Source: an uncultured Pelagibacteraceae bacterium
Lineage (GTDB): Bacteria > Pseudomonadota > Alphaproteobacteria > Pelagibacterales > Pelagibacteraceae
Direction: 5' to 3'
DNA length: 64,000 bases
Assembly (NCBI GenBank): GCA_902588965.1
Contig: CACIRD010000003.1
Location: 1-64,000 of the forward strand
The position numbers and the translations under genes were made by a program. The number at the start of each line of letters is the position of its first letter. The stretch's first letter is position 1. Below, one piece after another: positions 27,664 through 35,910 of this stretch. Below the pieces are notes generated by a model. It saw nothing but the letters and a program-made list of their open reading frames with translations. It did no database searches and had not been told where the DNA came from.

Positions 27664-28127
27664 TATATGTCAAAGTCTTGTAAGTATAGAATTATATCTT
27701 TCGAAATTTTCTCAGTCAGATTTTTGGTTAGAGAACTTTCATATTTTTTTAGATCAAACTTATTACTGTTATTGCTATACGAAGAAGACTGAGAAAAATC
27801 TTTTTGGACCAACTCCCCATTATCAATTTGTACTCCAAGTTTAACGCTTATGATTAAACTAAATGTATTTGGATTACCTTTTTTGTCTTTCGATGTAATA
27901 TTTTTTGATACATTAGAAAAAATATTTAAATTAAGACTCTTATTTTTTGAATTCTTGTTTCCGAAATATTCTATATTTTTTTTTAAAGTTTTGCTAGTTT
28001 TCAAGTTTCCTGAAGTCTCAATTTTATTAATATTGAAGTTTATATTTTTACTAGAATATATTGGATCAAAACCACATTGGTTTAAAAAAAAGATAAGGAA
28101 TAATATATGTATTGTTCTTTTAATCAT
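27663..28127 (-). CDS. lptE: LPS-assembly lipoprotein LptE
   Basis: LptE is the outer-membrane lipoprotein plug of the LptD lipopolysaccharide translocon. The 154-residue protein has a signal peptide ending in Asn-Gln-Cys, with the acylated Cys18 followed by GFDPIYS, which corresponds to the Cys-Gly-Phe-Xaa-Pro-Leu-Tyr start of LptE. The -1/-2 residues of the lipobox (Gln, Asn) are unusual. The leuS-lptE-holA order supports the call. Overlaps leuS by 4 bp. Confidence 0.82.
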   Translation of the reverse strand: MIKRTIHILFLIFFLNQCGFDPIYSSKNINFNINKIETSGNLKTSKTLKKNIEYFGNKNSKNKSLNLNIFSNVSKNITSKDKKGNPNTFSLIISVKLGVQIDNGELVQKDFSQSSSYSNNSNKFDLKKYESSLTKNLTEKISKDIILYLQDFDI

Positions 28128-30676
28128 CCTAATAAAATATTTATCAATCTATTTTTAACAAAAAAAACTTTATTTATTCTTTTATTTTCGAAATTTTTAT
28201 TAATTTTACTTTCTTTTTTAAGCTGATTCATCAACATTTTTTCATCAATATCCCTCTTTGTTTTTATAATAGCTCTTTTTTTTCCATTAATTTGAACAAC
28301 CAATTCTATAAAATCATCTTCAAGAAATTTTTTTTCGACCTTAGGCCATTTTTGGAAAACTTCTAGTTCTAAACTTTGTAGACATTCAAAAATGAGATGT
28401 GGGAAAATTGGAGACATAATTGTCAAAATTTTTTTATAATTTCCTAATAATATTTCTTTGCTTAAATCCTTTTCAACAGCCTTAATAAGATATTTATAAG
28501 TTTCATGAATATTTGCTATAATTACATTATAATTAAATCTATCTAAATTTTTATTAATTTTATCAATTAATTGATTTGTATATTTTTCAAATTCTTGGTC
28601 ATTATTTAAATTTTTTTTACTATTCGAAATAAAAATTTTTTCCTTAATTTTGTTGTGTAACAACCAAAATTTTTGGATAAACTTGTAGGAAGCAACCATC
28701 CCTTGCTCTGACCATTGTACATCCTTTTCAGGCGGGCTGTCCGATAAGATGAAAAGTCTGACTGCGTCTGCACCATAGTTTTCAATCATTTTTTCTGGGT
28801 CTATTGTATTTTTTTTAGATTTAGACATTGATTCAGATGGACCAATAATCACTGTTTTTTTAGGATTACCTTTCATAAAAAATTTTTTTCCATCTCTTGT
28901 ATCTACCTCGCTTGGATTTACCCAATTATTACTTTGATCTTTGTAAGTTTCGTGGCAAACCATTCCTTGCGTAAATAAACTTTCAAAAGGCTCATCTATA
29001 GAAAATTTTTCATTCTTAAATTTTATAGCTTTCATAAAAAATCTAGAGTATAATAAGTGTAATATAGCGTGTTCCACACCCCCAATGTATTGATCTACAG
29101 GCATCCAATATTTAATATCTTCATAATTAAAGCCGTAACTTTTTTCTTTAGGAGAACAAAATCTTAAAAAATACCATGAAGAATCAACGAAAGTATCCAA
29201 AGTATCTGTCTCTCTTTTTAAATTTTCTCCATTAACTTTTATAGATTTCCATTTCTCTTCTTTGTCCAAAGGGTTTCCTTTGCTCTGTAGATTGATATTT
29301 TCTGGCAATTTTACAGGAAGATCTTTTTCTGGAATTGTGTGTGCTTTACCTTCATTATCATATGCTATTGGAATTGGGCAGCCCCAATATCTTTGTCTAG
29401 AAACTCCCCAATCTTTTAACCTAAAATTAATTTTTTTTTTCCCTATTTTTTTTTTCTCTAATATTTCAATTGTTTTGATAATAGATTCTTCGGGTACTTT
29501 TAAACCGTTTAAAAAATCAGAATTAATTATTTCTCCAGGGCCGATGTAAGCTTGATCCTTTATTTTAAAATTTTTAGATTCTTCAAATGGTTTTACAACA
29601 GTTTTTACAGATAAATTATATTTTAAAGCAAAATCTAAATCTCTCTGATCGTGTGCAGGACAACCAAATACCGCGCCAAAACCATAGTCCATCAATACAA
29701 AATTAGCAAAGTAAACAGGAACCTTTTCTATTGGATTTAAAGGATTCGTTGCTAACAAATTTGTTTTAAAGCCAATTTTTTCTCCAAGAGCGATTGATTC
29801 TTCAGTAGTACCAGTTTTTTGGCATTCATTCTTGAATTTTTCGAACTCTGGATCATTAACGAAATACTTTGAAATCGGATGGTCTACAGAAACAGCAAGA
29901 AATGAAAAACCAAATAATGTATCTGGTCTGGTTGTAAAACATTTAATTTCATTTACAGGCAAGTTACCTTTAATTTTAAAGTCTATTTCACAACCAAAAG
30001 ATTTTCCAATCCAGTTTTTTTGCATCACCTTAACTTTATTTGGCCAATTTTCTAAATTATTTAAACCATCCAATAACTCCTGAGAAAATTTAGAAATATT
30101 AAAAAACCACTGATTTAATTTTTTTCTTTCAACGATAGCTCCTGATCTCCAACCTTTTCCATCTATAACTTGCTCATTTGCTAAAACAGTTTCATCTACA
30201 GGATCCCAATTAACATAGTTTTCTTTCCTATAAACTAGACCTTTTTTATACAACTCTATAAAAAAAAGTTGTTGATGTTTATAGTATTCTTCTGAGCATG
30301 TAGAAATTTCTCTATCCCAATCAATTGATAAACCAAGTTTTTTTAATTGGTTTTTCATTATGGATATATTTTTCTCCGTCCACTCTTTTGGATGTAAGTT
30401 ATTTTCTTTTGCAGCATTTTCAGCTGGCATTCCGAATGAGTCCCATCCCATAGGATGTAAAACATTAAATCCTTGCATAGATTTATATCTCGATAAGACA
30501 TCTCCAATTGTATAATTACGTACGTGTCCCATATGAATCTTACCCGAGGGGTAAGGAAACATTTCAAGGCAATAAAATTTTTTTAATTTTTTATTAGTTA
30601 AAGATTTAAAGGATTTATTTTTTTCCCAAAAATCTTGCCATTTTCTTTCGGTCTTTTTAAAATTATATCTTTCCAT
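28124..30676 (-). CDS. leuS: Leucyl-tRNA synthetase
   Basis: LeuRS charges tRNA-Leu. Class I signatures are [20 protein letters not shown] (HIGH as HMGH, about residue 40-60) and [12 protein letters not shown] (KMSKS as SMSKS). The CP1 editing domain has the conserved TTRPDTLFG and [14 protein letters not shown] blocks. 850 residues, normal length. It is followed by lptE and holA on the same strand. Confidence 0.98.
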   Translation of the reverse strand: MERYNFKKTERKWQDFWEKNKSFKSLTNKKLKKFYCLEMFPYPSGKIHMGHVRNYTIGDVLSRYKSMQGFNVLHPMGWDSFGMPAENAAKENNLHPKEWTEKNISIMKNQLKKLGLSIDWDREISTCSEEYYKHQQLFFIELYKKGLVYRKENYVNWDPVDETVLANEQVIDGKGWRSGAIVERKKLNQWFFNISKFSQELLDGLNNLENWPNKVKVMQKNWIGKSFGCEIDFKIKGNLPVNEIKCFTTRPDTLFGFSFLAVSVDHPISKYFVNDPEFEKFKNECQKTGTTEESIALGEKIGFKTNLLATNPLNPIEKVPVYFANFVLMDYGFGAVFGCPAHDQRDLDFALKYNLSVKTVVKPFEESKNFKIKDQAYIGPGEIINSDFLNGLKVPEESIIKTIEILEKKKIGKKKINFRLKDWGVSRQRYWGCPIPIAYDNEGKAHTIPEKDLPVKLPENINLQSKGNPLDKEEKWKSIKVNGENLKRETDTLDTFVDSSWYFLRFCSPKEKSYGFNYEDIKYWMPVDQYIGGVEHAILHLLYSRFFMKAIKFKNEKFSIDEPFESLFTQGMVCHETYKDQSNNWVNPSEVDTRDGKKFFMKGNPKKTVIIGPSESMSKSKKNTIDPEKMIENYGADAVRLFILSDSPPEKDVQWSEQGMVASYKFIQKFWLLHNKIKEKIFISNSKKNLNNDQEFEKYTNQLIDKINKNLDRFNYNVIIANIHETYKYLIKAVEKDLSKEILLGNYKKILTIMSPIFPHLIFECLQSLELEVFQKWPKVEKKFLEDDFIELVVQINGKKRAIIKTKRDIDEKMLMNQLKKESKINKNFENKRINKVFFVKNRLINILLG

Positions 30677-30712
30677 TTTATTTATTTAAGAAAAGAATAT
30701 TATATAATTATT

Positions 30713-31252
30713 TTATTTCTTCTTCTTTTTTGTAGTTTGTTTTTTAAGAAAAGCTGCTTTTTTTAATATTGCTAGTTTTATTTCATTTCCTATTTCAGAT
30801 TTAATTTTATTTATTTTACATTTTTCAGTCTCTACTTTGTCACAAAGTTTTTCGTGTATAATTACTTCTATACCATCAGCCCTTATTTCATTGCTTAAAA
30901 ATCTTACAGTTATTTTTAGTTCTCTTAAGCTTGATTTATTTTTAGAATTTCCTGAAAACCAATCTGTTATTATAATTCCACCAGAATAACTTGCATTTGT
31001 AAAACTAACGAAATCTAAAACCTCAATTGATGCTCTCCATAATTCATTAGACGATGCAAAATCAAAAACTCCACCTTTAGATCTATCGGTGCTTAGTCTA
31101 AAACCTCTCCCTTCTTCCATATTTTTTTTAACTCTCTCTTTTGCGTCTACAGGAATTTCTCTTGCATCTGTATATCTAAATGGGTTTTTGCAACCTGATA
31201 GGCAAACAAGAAGTGAGAAAAATATAAATATTATTAGTTTATTGATTTTCAT
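30713..31252 (-). CDS. DUF3576-type lipoprotein upstream of leuS
   Basis: The 179-residue protein has a lipoprotein signal peptide (FFSLLVCLSGCKN, lipidated Cys21) and a mature domain NELWRASIEVLDFVSFTNASYSGGIIITDWFSGNSK, the conserved core of an alphaproteobacterial uncharacterised lipoprotein family (DUF3576) typically encoded next to leuS. The C-terminus is a poly-Lys tail. Function unknown; an outer-membrane or periplasmic role is inferred from the signal alone. Confidence 0.8.
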   Translation of the reverse strand: MKINKLIIFIFFSLLVCLSGCKNPFRYTDAREIPVDAKERVKKNMEEGRGFRLSTDRSKGGVFDFASSNELWRASIEVLDFVSFTNASYSGGIIITDWFSGNSKNKSSLRELKITVRFLSNEIRADGIEVIIHEKLCDKVETEKCKINKIKSEIGNEIKLAILKKAAFLKKQTTKKKKK

Positions 31253-31495
31253 TGGTTTATTTGTTTATTTAACTCTAAAAAGTAGAAAAAACACATTTAA
31301 AAGTTTAAATTTTAGGAAAAAGATCAAATTGAGCCAATAGGAGACAAAACCACAGAAATAAAGGGAAAATAACGTGATATAAATACAACACTTTTACATA
31401 AAATTGTTAATTTAACTAGAAAAAATAGGAAAAAAAAGAGCCAGATTATATAAATCGGCTATTCATATGAATAAAACAACAAAGGAGTATTTGTT
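31253..31495. promoter_or_regulatory. Porin leader and divergent promoter region
   Basis: This 243 bp gap separates the DUF3576 lipoprotein gene from the porin gene. It holds a stem-loop at 31439-31460 (AGCC-A-GATT / AATC-GGCT with a 5-base loop and one bulged A), a 10-codon upstream ORF at 31467-31499 whose stop overlaps the porin start as ATGA, and an AAGGAG ribosome-binding site at 31482-31487. I could not fix a -35/-10 pair with confidence. Confidence 0.5.
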
Positions 31496-32569
31496 ATGAA
31501 TACATTTAAAAAAATTGGACTTACAGCTTTAGGAACATCTTTAGTTGCAAGTTCAGCAATCGCAGCTGACTTTTCAGTATCTGGTGACGCTGGATACACA
31601 TGGTCTGCTGAAGATGTAGGTGGTGCTGCTACTAATGATGGTATCGGTTACAACCATGACATCACAATTTCTGGTTCAGGCGAACTAGATAACGGTTGGT
31701 CAGTTAATACTTCAATGATCCTAACTGAAGATAGTTCTTTATCATCTTCATATGTTAAATTAACTATGGGATCTATGGGTAATGTTATCGTTGGTAATGG
31801 TTATGGTGGACAAGGTCAAGGATTTGACGATGTAACACCAAGAGCTTACGAGGAAAACCACGATGGTATGAAAACTACAACTGCTATAGACTCAATTGGT
31901 ACATTAATGGACAATGGCCAAATCCAATATAACTCTGCATCATACGATATGATGGGAGCTAGTGTTAGTTTTGGTATTGAATATGCTCCAGAAGCTGACG
32001 ACGCAGTCGTTGGTGAAGGTGGTGTATCAGCTGGTGCGAGTAAATCTTATGCAAACGGTCAAGGTGCAAGAATTAACGTAAGCTACGCAGGATTATCTGC
32101 AGGTGCATACGCTAACGAAGTAAAACTTGACGGTGGTTTATCAAGAGCATACATGGATCAAGATGCTAGCGACTCAACATGGTTCGCTAACTACACAGTC
32201 GGTCCAGTATCTTTTGGTTACCAAGTTGGTGGTACTGACAGAGGTATCGCTGGTTCTGCAGCAGCAAACAACTCGTCTGCTAAAAAAGTAACAACTGCTA
32301 ATGGTAACTTCGAGTTTGAAAAAATGTCAATTGCGTTTAACGTAAATGAGAACTTTTCAATATCTTGGGGTGAGTTAACAGAAACTTACGACGAACAGGA
32401 TGATGGAACAGTTGCTGATGTAGATATGGAATCAACATCTATACAGTTTGCTTACACTATGGGATCAATGTCAATTAAAGGTTACCAAACTGATACTGAT
32501 AACCCAGGTTGGGATTCAGACGCTAAATCAGACGAAGTAACAGAGTTAGCAATTAACTTTGCATTCTAA
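31496..32569 (+). CDS. Outer-membrane porin
   Basis: A 357-residue beta-barrel protein. The signal peptide (KKIGLTALGTSLVASSAIA) is cleaved near residue 23; the mature part alternates short Gly/Ser/Asp-rich strands and ends LAINFAF, with the terminal Phe recognised by the BAM complex. It resembles the Rhodobacter-type porin family. Codon choice differs from its neighbours, with many AAC, TAC, GGT and ATC codons, which together with a strong AAGGAG site and a dedicated terminator suggests very high expression. Pore selectivity is unknown. Confidence 0.88.
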   Translation: MNTFKKIGLTALGTSLVASSAIAADFSVSGDAGYTWSAEDVGGAATNDGIGYNHDITISGSGELDNGWSVNTSMILTEDSSLSSSYVKLTMGSMGNVIVGNGYGGQGQGFDDVTPRAYEENHDGMKTTTAIDSIGTLMDNGQIQYNSASYDMMGASVSFGIEYAPEADDAVVGEGGVSAGASKSYANGQGARINVSYAGLSAGAYANEVKLDGGLSRAYMDQDASDSTWFANYTVGPVSFGYQVGGTDRGIAGSAAANNSSAKKVTTANGNFEFEKMSIAFNVNENFSISWGELTETYDEQDDGTVADVDMESTSIQFAYTMGSMSIKGYQTDTDNPGWDSDAKSDEVTELAINFAF

Positions 32570-32592
32570 TTATTTCGAAGATTAGAAAATTT

Positions 32593-32629
32593 AAAAACGG
32601 CCTAAATTTTATTTAGGCCGTTTTTTTTT
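32593..32629 (+). terminator. Strong intrinsic terminator of the porin gene
   Basis: A 10 bp perfect stem CGGCCTAAAT (32598-32607) / ATTTAGGCCG (32611-32620), extended by A/T pairs, with a 3-base loop and a nine-T run. Upstream A residues make it work in reverse too. It overlaps the last codons and the stop of the converging gene. Confidence 0.95.
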
Positions 32630-33153
32630 ATCCAAGAAATTGAAGCAAAACCTTTTGATTTTGTTAAACTAATTTTTCTTATAGTACCAGAATTTATTCC
32701 ACCCAAACAAATAATATTTTTCTGAGTAACTTTTGAAAGCAGATTAAAACGTATCACATCTAAATAATATTTATGTTTATCTGTTTTAAATATAGGACTC
32801 AAAAAAATATCCTTACAGTTTTGATTTTCTTTAATTTTTATTTCTCCTACGCTGTGGGCTGAGCCAATAATTTTAAAATTTTTTTTAAGATTTAAATTAG
32901 AATAGTTTAATTTTTTGTTAAAAGCAGGCAAATAAACTCCGTCTAGGTTCATTTTAAGTGCGAGCTTTAAATTATTTGAAATAAAAAGTTTAAATCTTAA
33001 TTTTCTGCAAAATTTTTTTATTTTAATTAAATCTTCTAAATTATTAGATGATTTATAGTTACGATAAACTATATTAATTTTCCAATTAATTTTAGATAAT
33101 TCTTTAAAATTAAAATTATCTATGAAATAATAAACATTGTAATATTTATGCAT
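32602..33153 (-). CDS. Thiamine phosphate synthase/TenI-like protein
   Basis: The 183-residue protein aligns by eye with the ThiE/TenI barrel: FISNNLKLALKMNLDGVYLPAFN resembles the Asn-Asp-Xaa-Xaa-Xaa-Ala...Gly-Val-His-Leu block, FKIIGSAHSVGEI the Gly-Xaa-Ser-Xaa-His block, and FLSPIFKTDKHK and CLGGINSGTIRKI later loops. Several ThiE pyrophosphate-binding residues are altered (LPAFN where GQED is usual), so it may not be a functional ThiE. Its last nine codons are formed by the porin terminator hairpin. Its ATG shares a hexamer with yggS. Confidence 0.65.
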   Translation of the reverse strand: MHKYYNVYYFIDNFNFKELSKINWKINIVYRNYKSSNNLEDLIKIKKFCRKLRFKLFISNNLKLALKMNLDGVYLPAFNKKLNYSNLNLKKNFKIIGSAHSVGEIKIKENQNCKDIFLSPIFKTDKHKYYLDVIRFNLLSKVTQKNIICLGGINSGTIRKISLTKSKGFASISWIKKNGLNKI

Positions 33154-33792
33154 AATTCTTTAAATAATTTAATTTTAATTCAAAAAGAAATACAAGCAAT
33201 AAATCCTAAAACAAAAATTATTGCTGTTAGCAAGACTTTTTCTATTGATAAAATTCAACCTATTATAGACCATGGACATATAAGCTTTGGTGAAAACAAA
33301 GTTCAGGAAGCTGTTGATAAATGGACAAAAGTTAAGGAAATTAACTCTAAAATAAAACTTCATCTAATAGGAAAACTACAAACTAACAAAGTTAAATTCT
33401 GCCTACCTTTATTTGATTATATTCATTCATTGGATAGTATTAAATTGGCTGAAAAAATAGCGAATGAACAAATAAAAAAAAAATTTAAACCAAAAATTTT
33501 TATTCAAGTGAATATTGGAGAAGAGGCTCATAAAAATGGTTTAAATATAAAAGATTTAGAAAAATTTTATCAACAAATTAAAGACGACTTTGATTTAAAT
33601 ATAGTAGGATTAATGTGTATACCCCCTTTTGTAGCTGACACAAAACCTTTCTTTAAAAAAATGAAAGAACTTTCTAATGAAATAAATCTACCCGAGTTAA
33701 GTATGGGAATGTCTAATGATTATTTGGACTCTTTAAAATATTCTTCAACTTATGTAAGAATAGGATCTAAAATCTTTGGTCAAAGGGATTAG
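33148..33792 (+). CDS. YggS-family pyridoxal-phosphate homeostasis protein
   Basis: YggS/PROSC proteins are single-domain PLP-binding barrels that buffer vitamin B6 and affect amino-acid metabolism. The PLP lysine is in KIIAVSKTFSIDKI (about residue 28), and SFGENKVQEAVDKW, LHLIGKLQTNKVK, IQVNIGEEAHKNGL and LSMGMSNDYLDSLKYSSTYVRIGSKIFGQR are the family blocks. 214 residues. The start fits the family length and lies inside the first codons of the divergent gene. Confidence 0.94.
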   Translation: MHNSLNNLILIQKEIQAINPKTKIIAVSKTFSIDKIQPIIDHGHISFGENKVQEAVDKWTKVKEINSKIKLHLIGKLQTNKVKFCLPLFDYIHSLDSIKLAEKIANEQIKKKFKPKIFIQVNIGEEAHKNGLNIKDLEKFYQQIKDDFDLNIVGLMCIPPFVADTKPFFKKMKELSNEINLPELSMGMSNDYLDSLKYSSTYVRIGSKIFGQRD

Positions 33793-34280
33793 TAGATTTT
33801 AACTTTTGTGTTTTTTTTTATCAATTTTAATAAAATTAATAAATCTTTTTCTTTCAAAGTTACACAACCTGCTGTTTTTTTATAATCTTTGGTAATATGT
33901 ATAAAAATTGCACTTCCTTTAAAAGGAATTGGTTTTTTTAGATTATAATCAAGAATTAAAACTAAATCATATTTATTATCCTTTCGAAACATTTTTTCAG
34001 AACGAACACCACTTTTTAATTTAATTAATGAATTGTATCTATTATTTTCTGAATCATTACACCAACCCATATTTTTTTTAATTTTCTTAGTAATTATTTT
34101 TGTAAAAGGTTTTTTAATTCTATCAGCTCGATAATAAAGTTTTTTGATACCAAATGTACCCTTAGGAGTATAAAAATCTCCCTCTTTCTTATTAAATTTA
34201 GTCCCACTTTTACCTACTGCACAACGAAATATAAAATCATCTAAAAGTAAAGTATCTTTATTTTTAACTCTTATTAGCAT
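33789..34280 (-). CDS. L,D-transpeptidase (YkuD) family protein
   Basis: The 163-residue protein matches the YkuD catalytic domain: CAVGKSGTKFNKKEGDFYTPKGTFGIKKLYYR at the N-terminal half, and SAIFIHITKDYKKTAGCVTLKEKDL with the catalytic His and Cys spaced as in the family. No signal peptide is visible, so it may be cytoplasmic or exported by another route; alternatively the real start is elsewhere. It converges on yggS with a 4 bp overlap and is divergent from the winged-helix gene by 11 bp. Confidence 0.82.
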   Translation of the reverse strand: MLIRVKNKDTLLLDDFIFRCAVGKSGTKFNKKEGDFYTPKGTFGIKKLYYRADRIKKPFTKIITKKIKKNMGWCNDSENNRYNSLIKLKSGVRSEKMFRKDNKYDLVLILDYNLKKPIPFKGSAIFIHITKDYKKTAGCVTLKEKDLLILLKLIKKNTKVKIY

Positions 34281-34291
34281 AAATTAAATCT

Positions 34292-34873
34292 ATGATTAAA
34301 TCTAAAGTAAATATAATAGATTTTAATATTTTGTATAATACTCTTTTAGAAATTAAAGATCATTTAAATTTCGATTTAATTAACTACAAGAATGAGAGTG
34401 ATTTTGTAAAAAATATTAATATAGATGTAAATAAAGATTATGTAATTATTACCAAAACCCCTTTGAAAAACTCTGCAATTAATCAAAAGAATGTAATTTT
34501 ACTAGAAAAATTTCCATTAAATTTCTTTTCTTTAATTGACTTAATTAATTCAAGTTTACTTAAACAAAAATATAATTTTCAGTCTAATTTCACAGTCAAA
34601 GATTATAAATTGGATTTGAATTCAAGAATTATAATAAAAAAAGAAAATAGTTTGAAACTTACTGAGAAAGAAATAGACATAATATTATTTCTAAAAGATA
34701 AAAAAGAACCACAAAATATAAATGTTCTTCAAAAAGAAGTATGGGGTTATTCAAAGGATTTAGAGACACATACAGTTGAAACTCATATCTATAGGTTAAG
34801 AAAAAAAATTAGCGATAAGTTTAAAGATAATAATTTTATATTAAGTGAAAAAGAAGGATACTTAATTAAATGA
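34292..34873 (+). CDS. OmpR/PhoB-type winged-helix regulator with degenerate receiver
   Basis: Residues 115-193 are a winged-helix DNA-binding domain: LKLTEKEIDIILFLKD, LQKEVWGYSKDLETHTVETHIYRLRKKI, and FILSEKEGYLIK. The N-terminal 100 residues have receiver-like alternation but no phospho-acceptor Asp with the usual Thr and Lys context, so phosphorylation is doubtful. No histidine kinase lies nearby. Its stop overlaps the arfA-like start (ATGA), implying coupled translation. Confidence 0.85.
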   Translation: MIKSKVNIIDFNILYNTLLEIKDHLNFDLINYKNESDFVKNINIDVNKDYVIITKTPLKNSAINQKNVILLEKFPLNFFSLIDLINSSLLKQKYNFQSNFTVKDYKLDLNSRIIIKKENSLKLTEKEIDIILFLKDKKEPQNINVLQKEVWGYSKDLETHTVETHIYRLRKKISDKFKDNNFILSEKEGYLIK

Positions 34874-34977
34874 GAAAAAAAAATCTAATAGCCAAGGAGT
34901 TAATGACAAGAAAATATAAACCAAGAGTTATTAAGCCAAAAAAAGGAAAAGGAAGTTTTAAAAGAAAAAAAAATTAA
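34870..34977 (+). CDS. ArfA-like ribosome-rescue peptide, 35 residues
   Basis: A 35-codon ORF begins in the ATGA overlap of the winged-helix gene. The segment YKPRVIKPKKGKGSFKRKKN matches the functional core of E. coli ArfA (RQRVEKNKKGKGSYMRK): the spacing Arg-Val-Xaa-Lys-Xaa-Lys-Lys-Gly-Lys-Gly-Ser-aromatic-Xaa-Arg-Lys is the same. ArfA recruits RF2 to ribosomes stalled without a stop codon. The peptide ends right after the conserved core, where E. coli ArfA is truncated in its active form; no hairpin is seen in the ORF. The match is by eye on a short, basic peptide. Confidence 0.72.
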   Translation: MRKKNLIAKELMTRKYKPRVIKPKKGKGSFKRKKN

Positions 34978-34979
34978 TA

Positions 34980-35909
34980 CTAGATTCTCGCACCTATTTG
35001 TTGGATAATTTTAGATGACATATCAGTACCTTTTTCCAAACTTTCTTTAATAGACATTTTGTTTATATATCCGTGAAGAAAACCTGAGGCAAACAAGTCA
35101 CCAGCACCTGTCAAATCTACAATTTTTAAATTTTTTTTCACATCACATTCGACAACTTCATTTCCACTTATCGCCATAGCACCTTTTTCGCCCCTAGTTA
35201 TAACAATCAATTTTTTGATTTGTTGTGCAAAAGTTACTACTTCACTAAAATCTTTTGCCTCAATTAATGACTTAATTTCTTGCTCGTTTGCAAAAGTAAT
35301 ATCAAGTTTATTTTTAACCAAATCCAAAAAATGTGGCTTATGTCTATCAACGCAAAATTGGTCTGATAAAGACATTGCAACTCTATTTGCATTTTTTATT
35401 GCTTTTTCAAAAGCTTTTTTGGGTTCCCCTTCATCCCAAAGATAACCTTCTAAAAGTATAATTTCGCTTTGTTTAATTGCATCTGCACTAACATCGTTTT
35501 CGTTAATTTTTCCTGCAATACCAAGGAATGTACACATAGTTCTTTCTGAATCAGGTGTTATTAAAATCAAACATGTTCCAGTTGGTACGCTTTCTTTTTT
35601 TTTGGAATAAAAATATTCAACACTTTCATTTTTAAGACCTTCTTCATACTTATTACCAAGTTCATCATCACAGACTTTGCCAATAAAACCAACTTTATTT
35701 CCAAGTTGAGATAAGCCAACTATAGAATTTGCAACTGAACCACCTGAGACAGTTTTTTCGATTTTAAGATTAGACAATAAACTCTTGAATTCTTTTTCAT
35801 CAAAGATTAATTTCATAGTGCTTTTTGTAAGGCCATTTTTTGAGATAAACTCATCCTCAACTTTACAAATTACGTCAACTATTGCGTTTCCTATTCCTAA
35901 AATTTTCAT
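34980..35909 (-). CDS. PfkB-family carbohydrate/adenosine kinase
   Basis: The PfkB fold is clear: start KILGIGNAIVDVICKVED, substrate lid VSGGSVANSIVGLSQLGNKVGFIGKVCDDELG (PfkB signature 1), and VDLTGAGDLFASGFLHG (signature 2 with the catalytic Asp). It resembles the alphaproteobacterial group usually annotated adenosine kinase. The frame is open further upstream to 36017, but the family start is the ATG at 35909 (309 residues); the longer form would overlap nth by over 100 bp. Confidence 0.88.
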   Translation of the reverse strand: MKILGIGNAIVDVICKVEDEFISKNGLTKSTMKLIFDEKEFKSLLSNLKIEKTVSGGSVANSIVGLSQLGNKVGFIGKVCDDELGNKYEEGLKNESVEYFYSKKKESVPTGTCLILITPDSERTMCTFLGIAGKINENDVSADAIKQSEIILLEGYLWDEGEPKKAFEKAIKNANRVAMSLSDQFCVDRHKPHFLDLVKNKLDITFANEQEIKSLIEAKDFSEVVTFAQQIKKLIVITRGEKGAMAISGNEVVECDVKKNLKIVDLTGAGDLFASGFLHGYINKMSIKESLEKGTDMSSKIIQQIGARI

Positions 35910-35910
35910 A

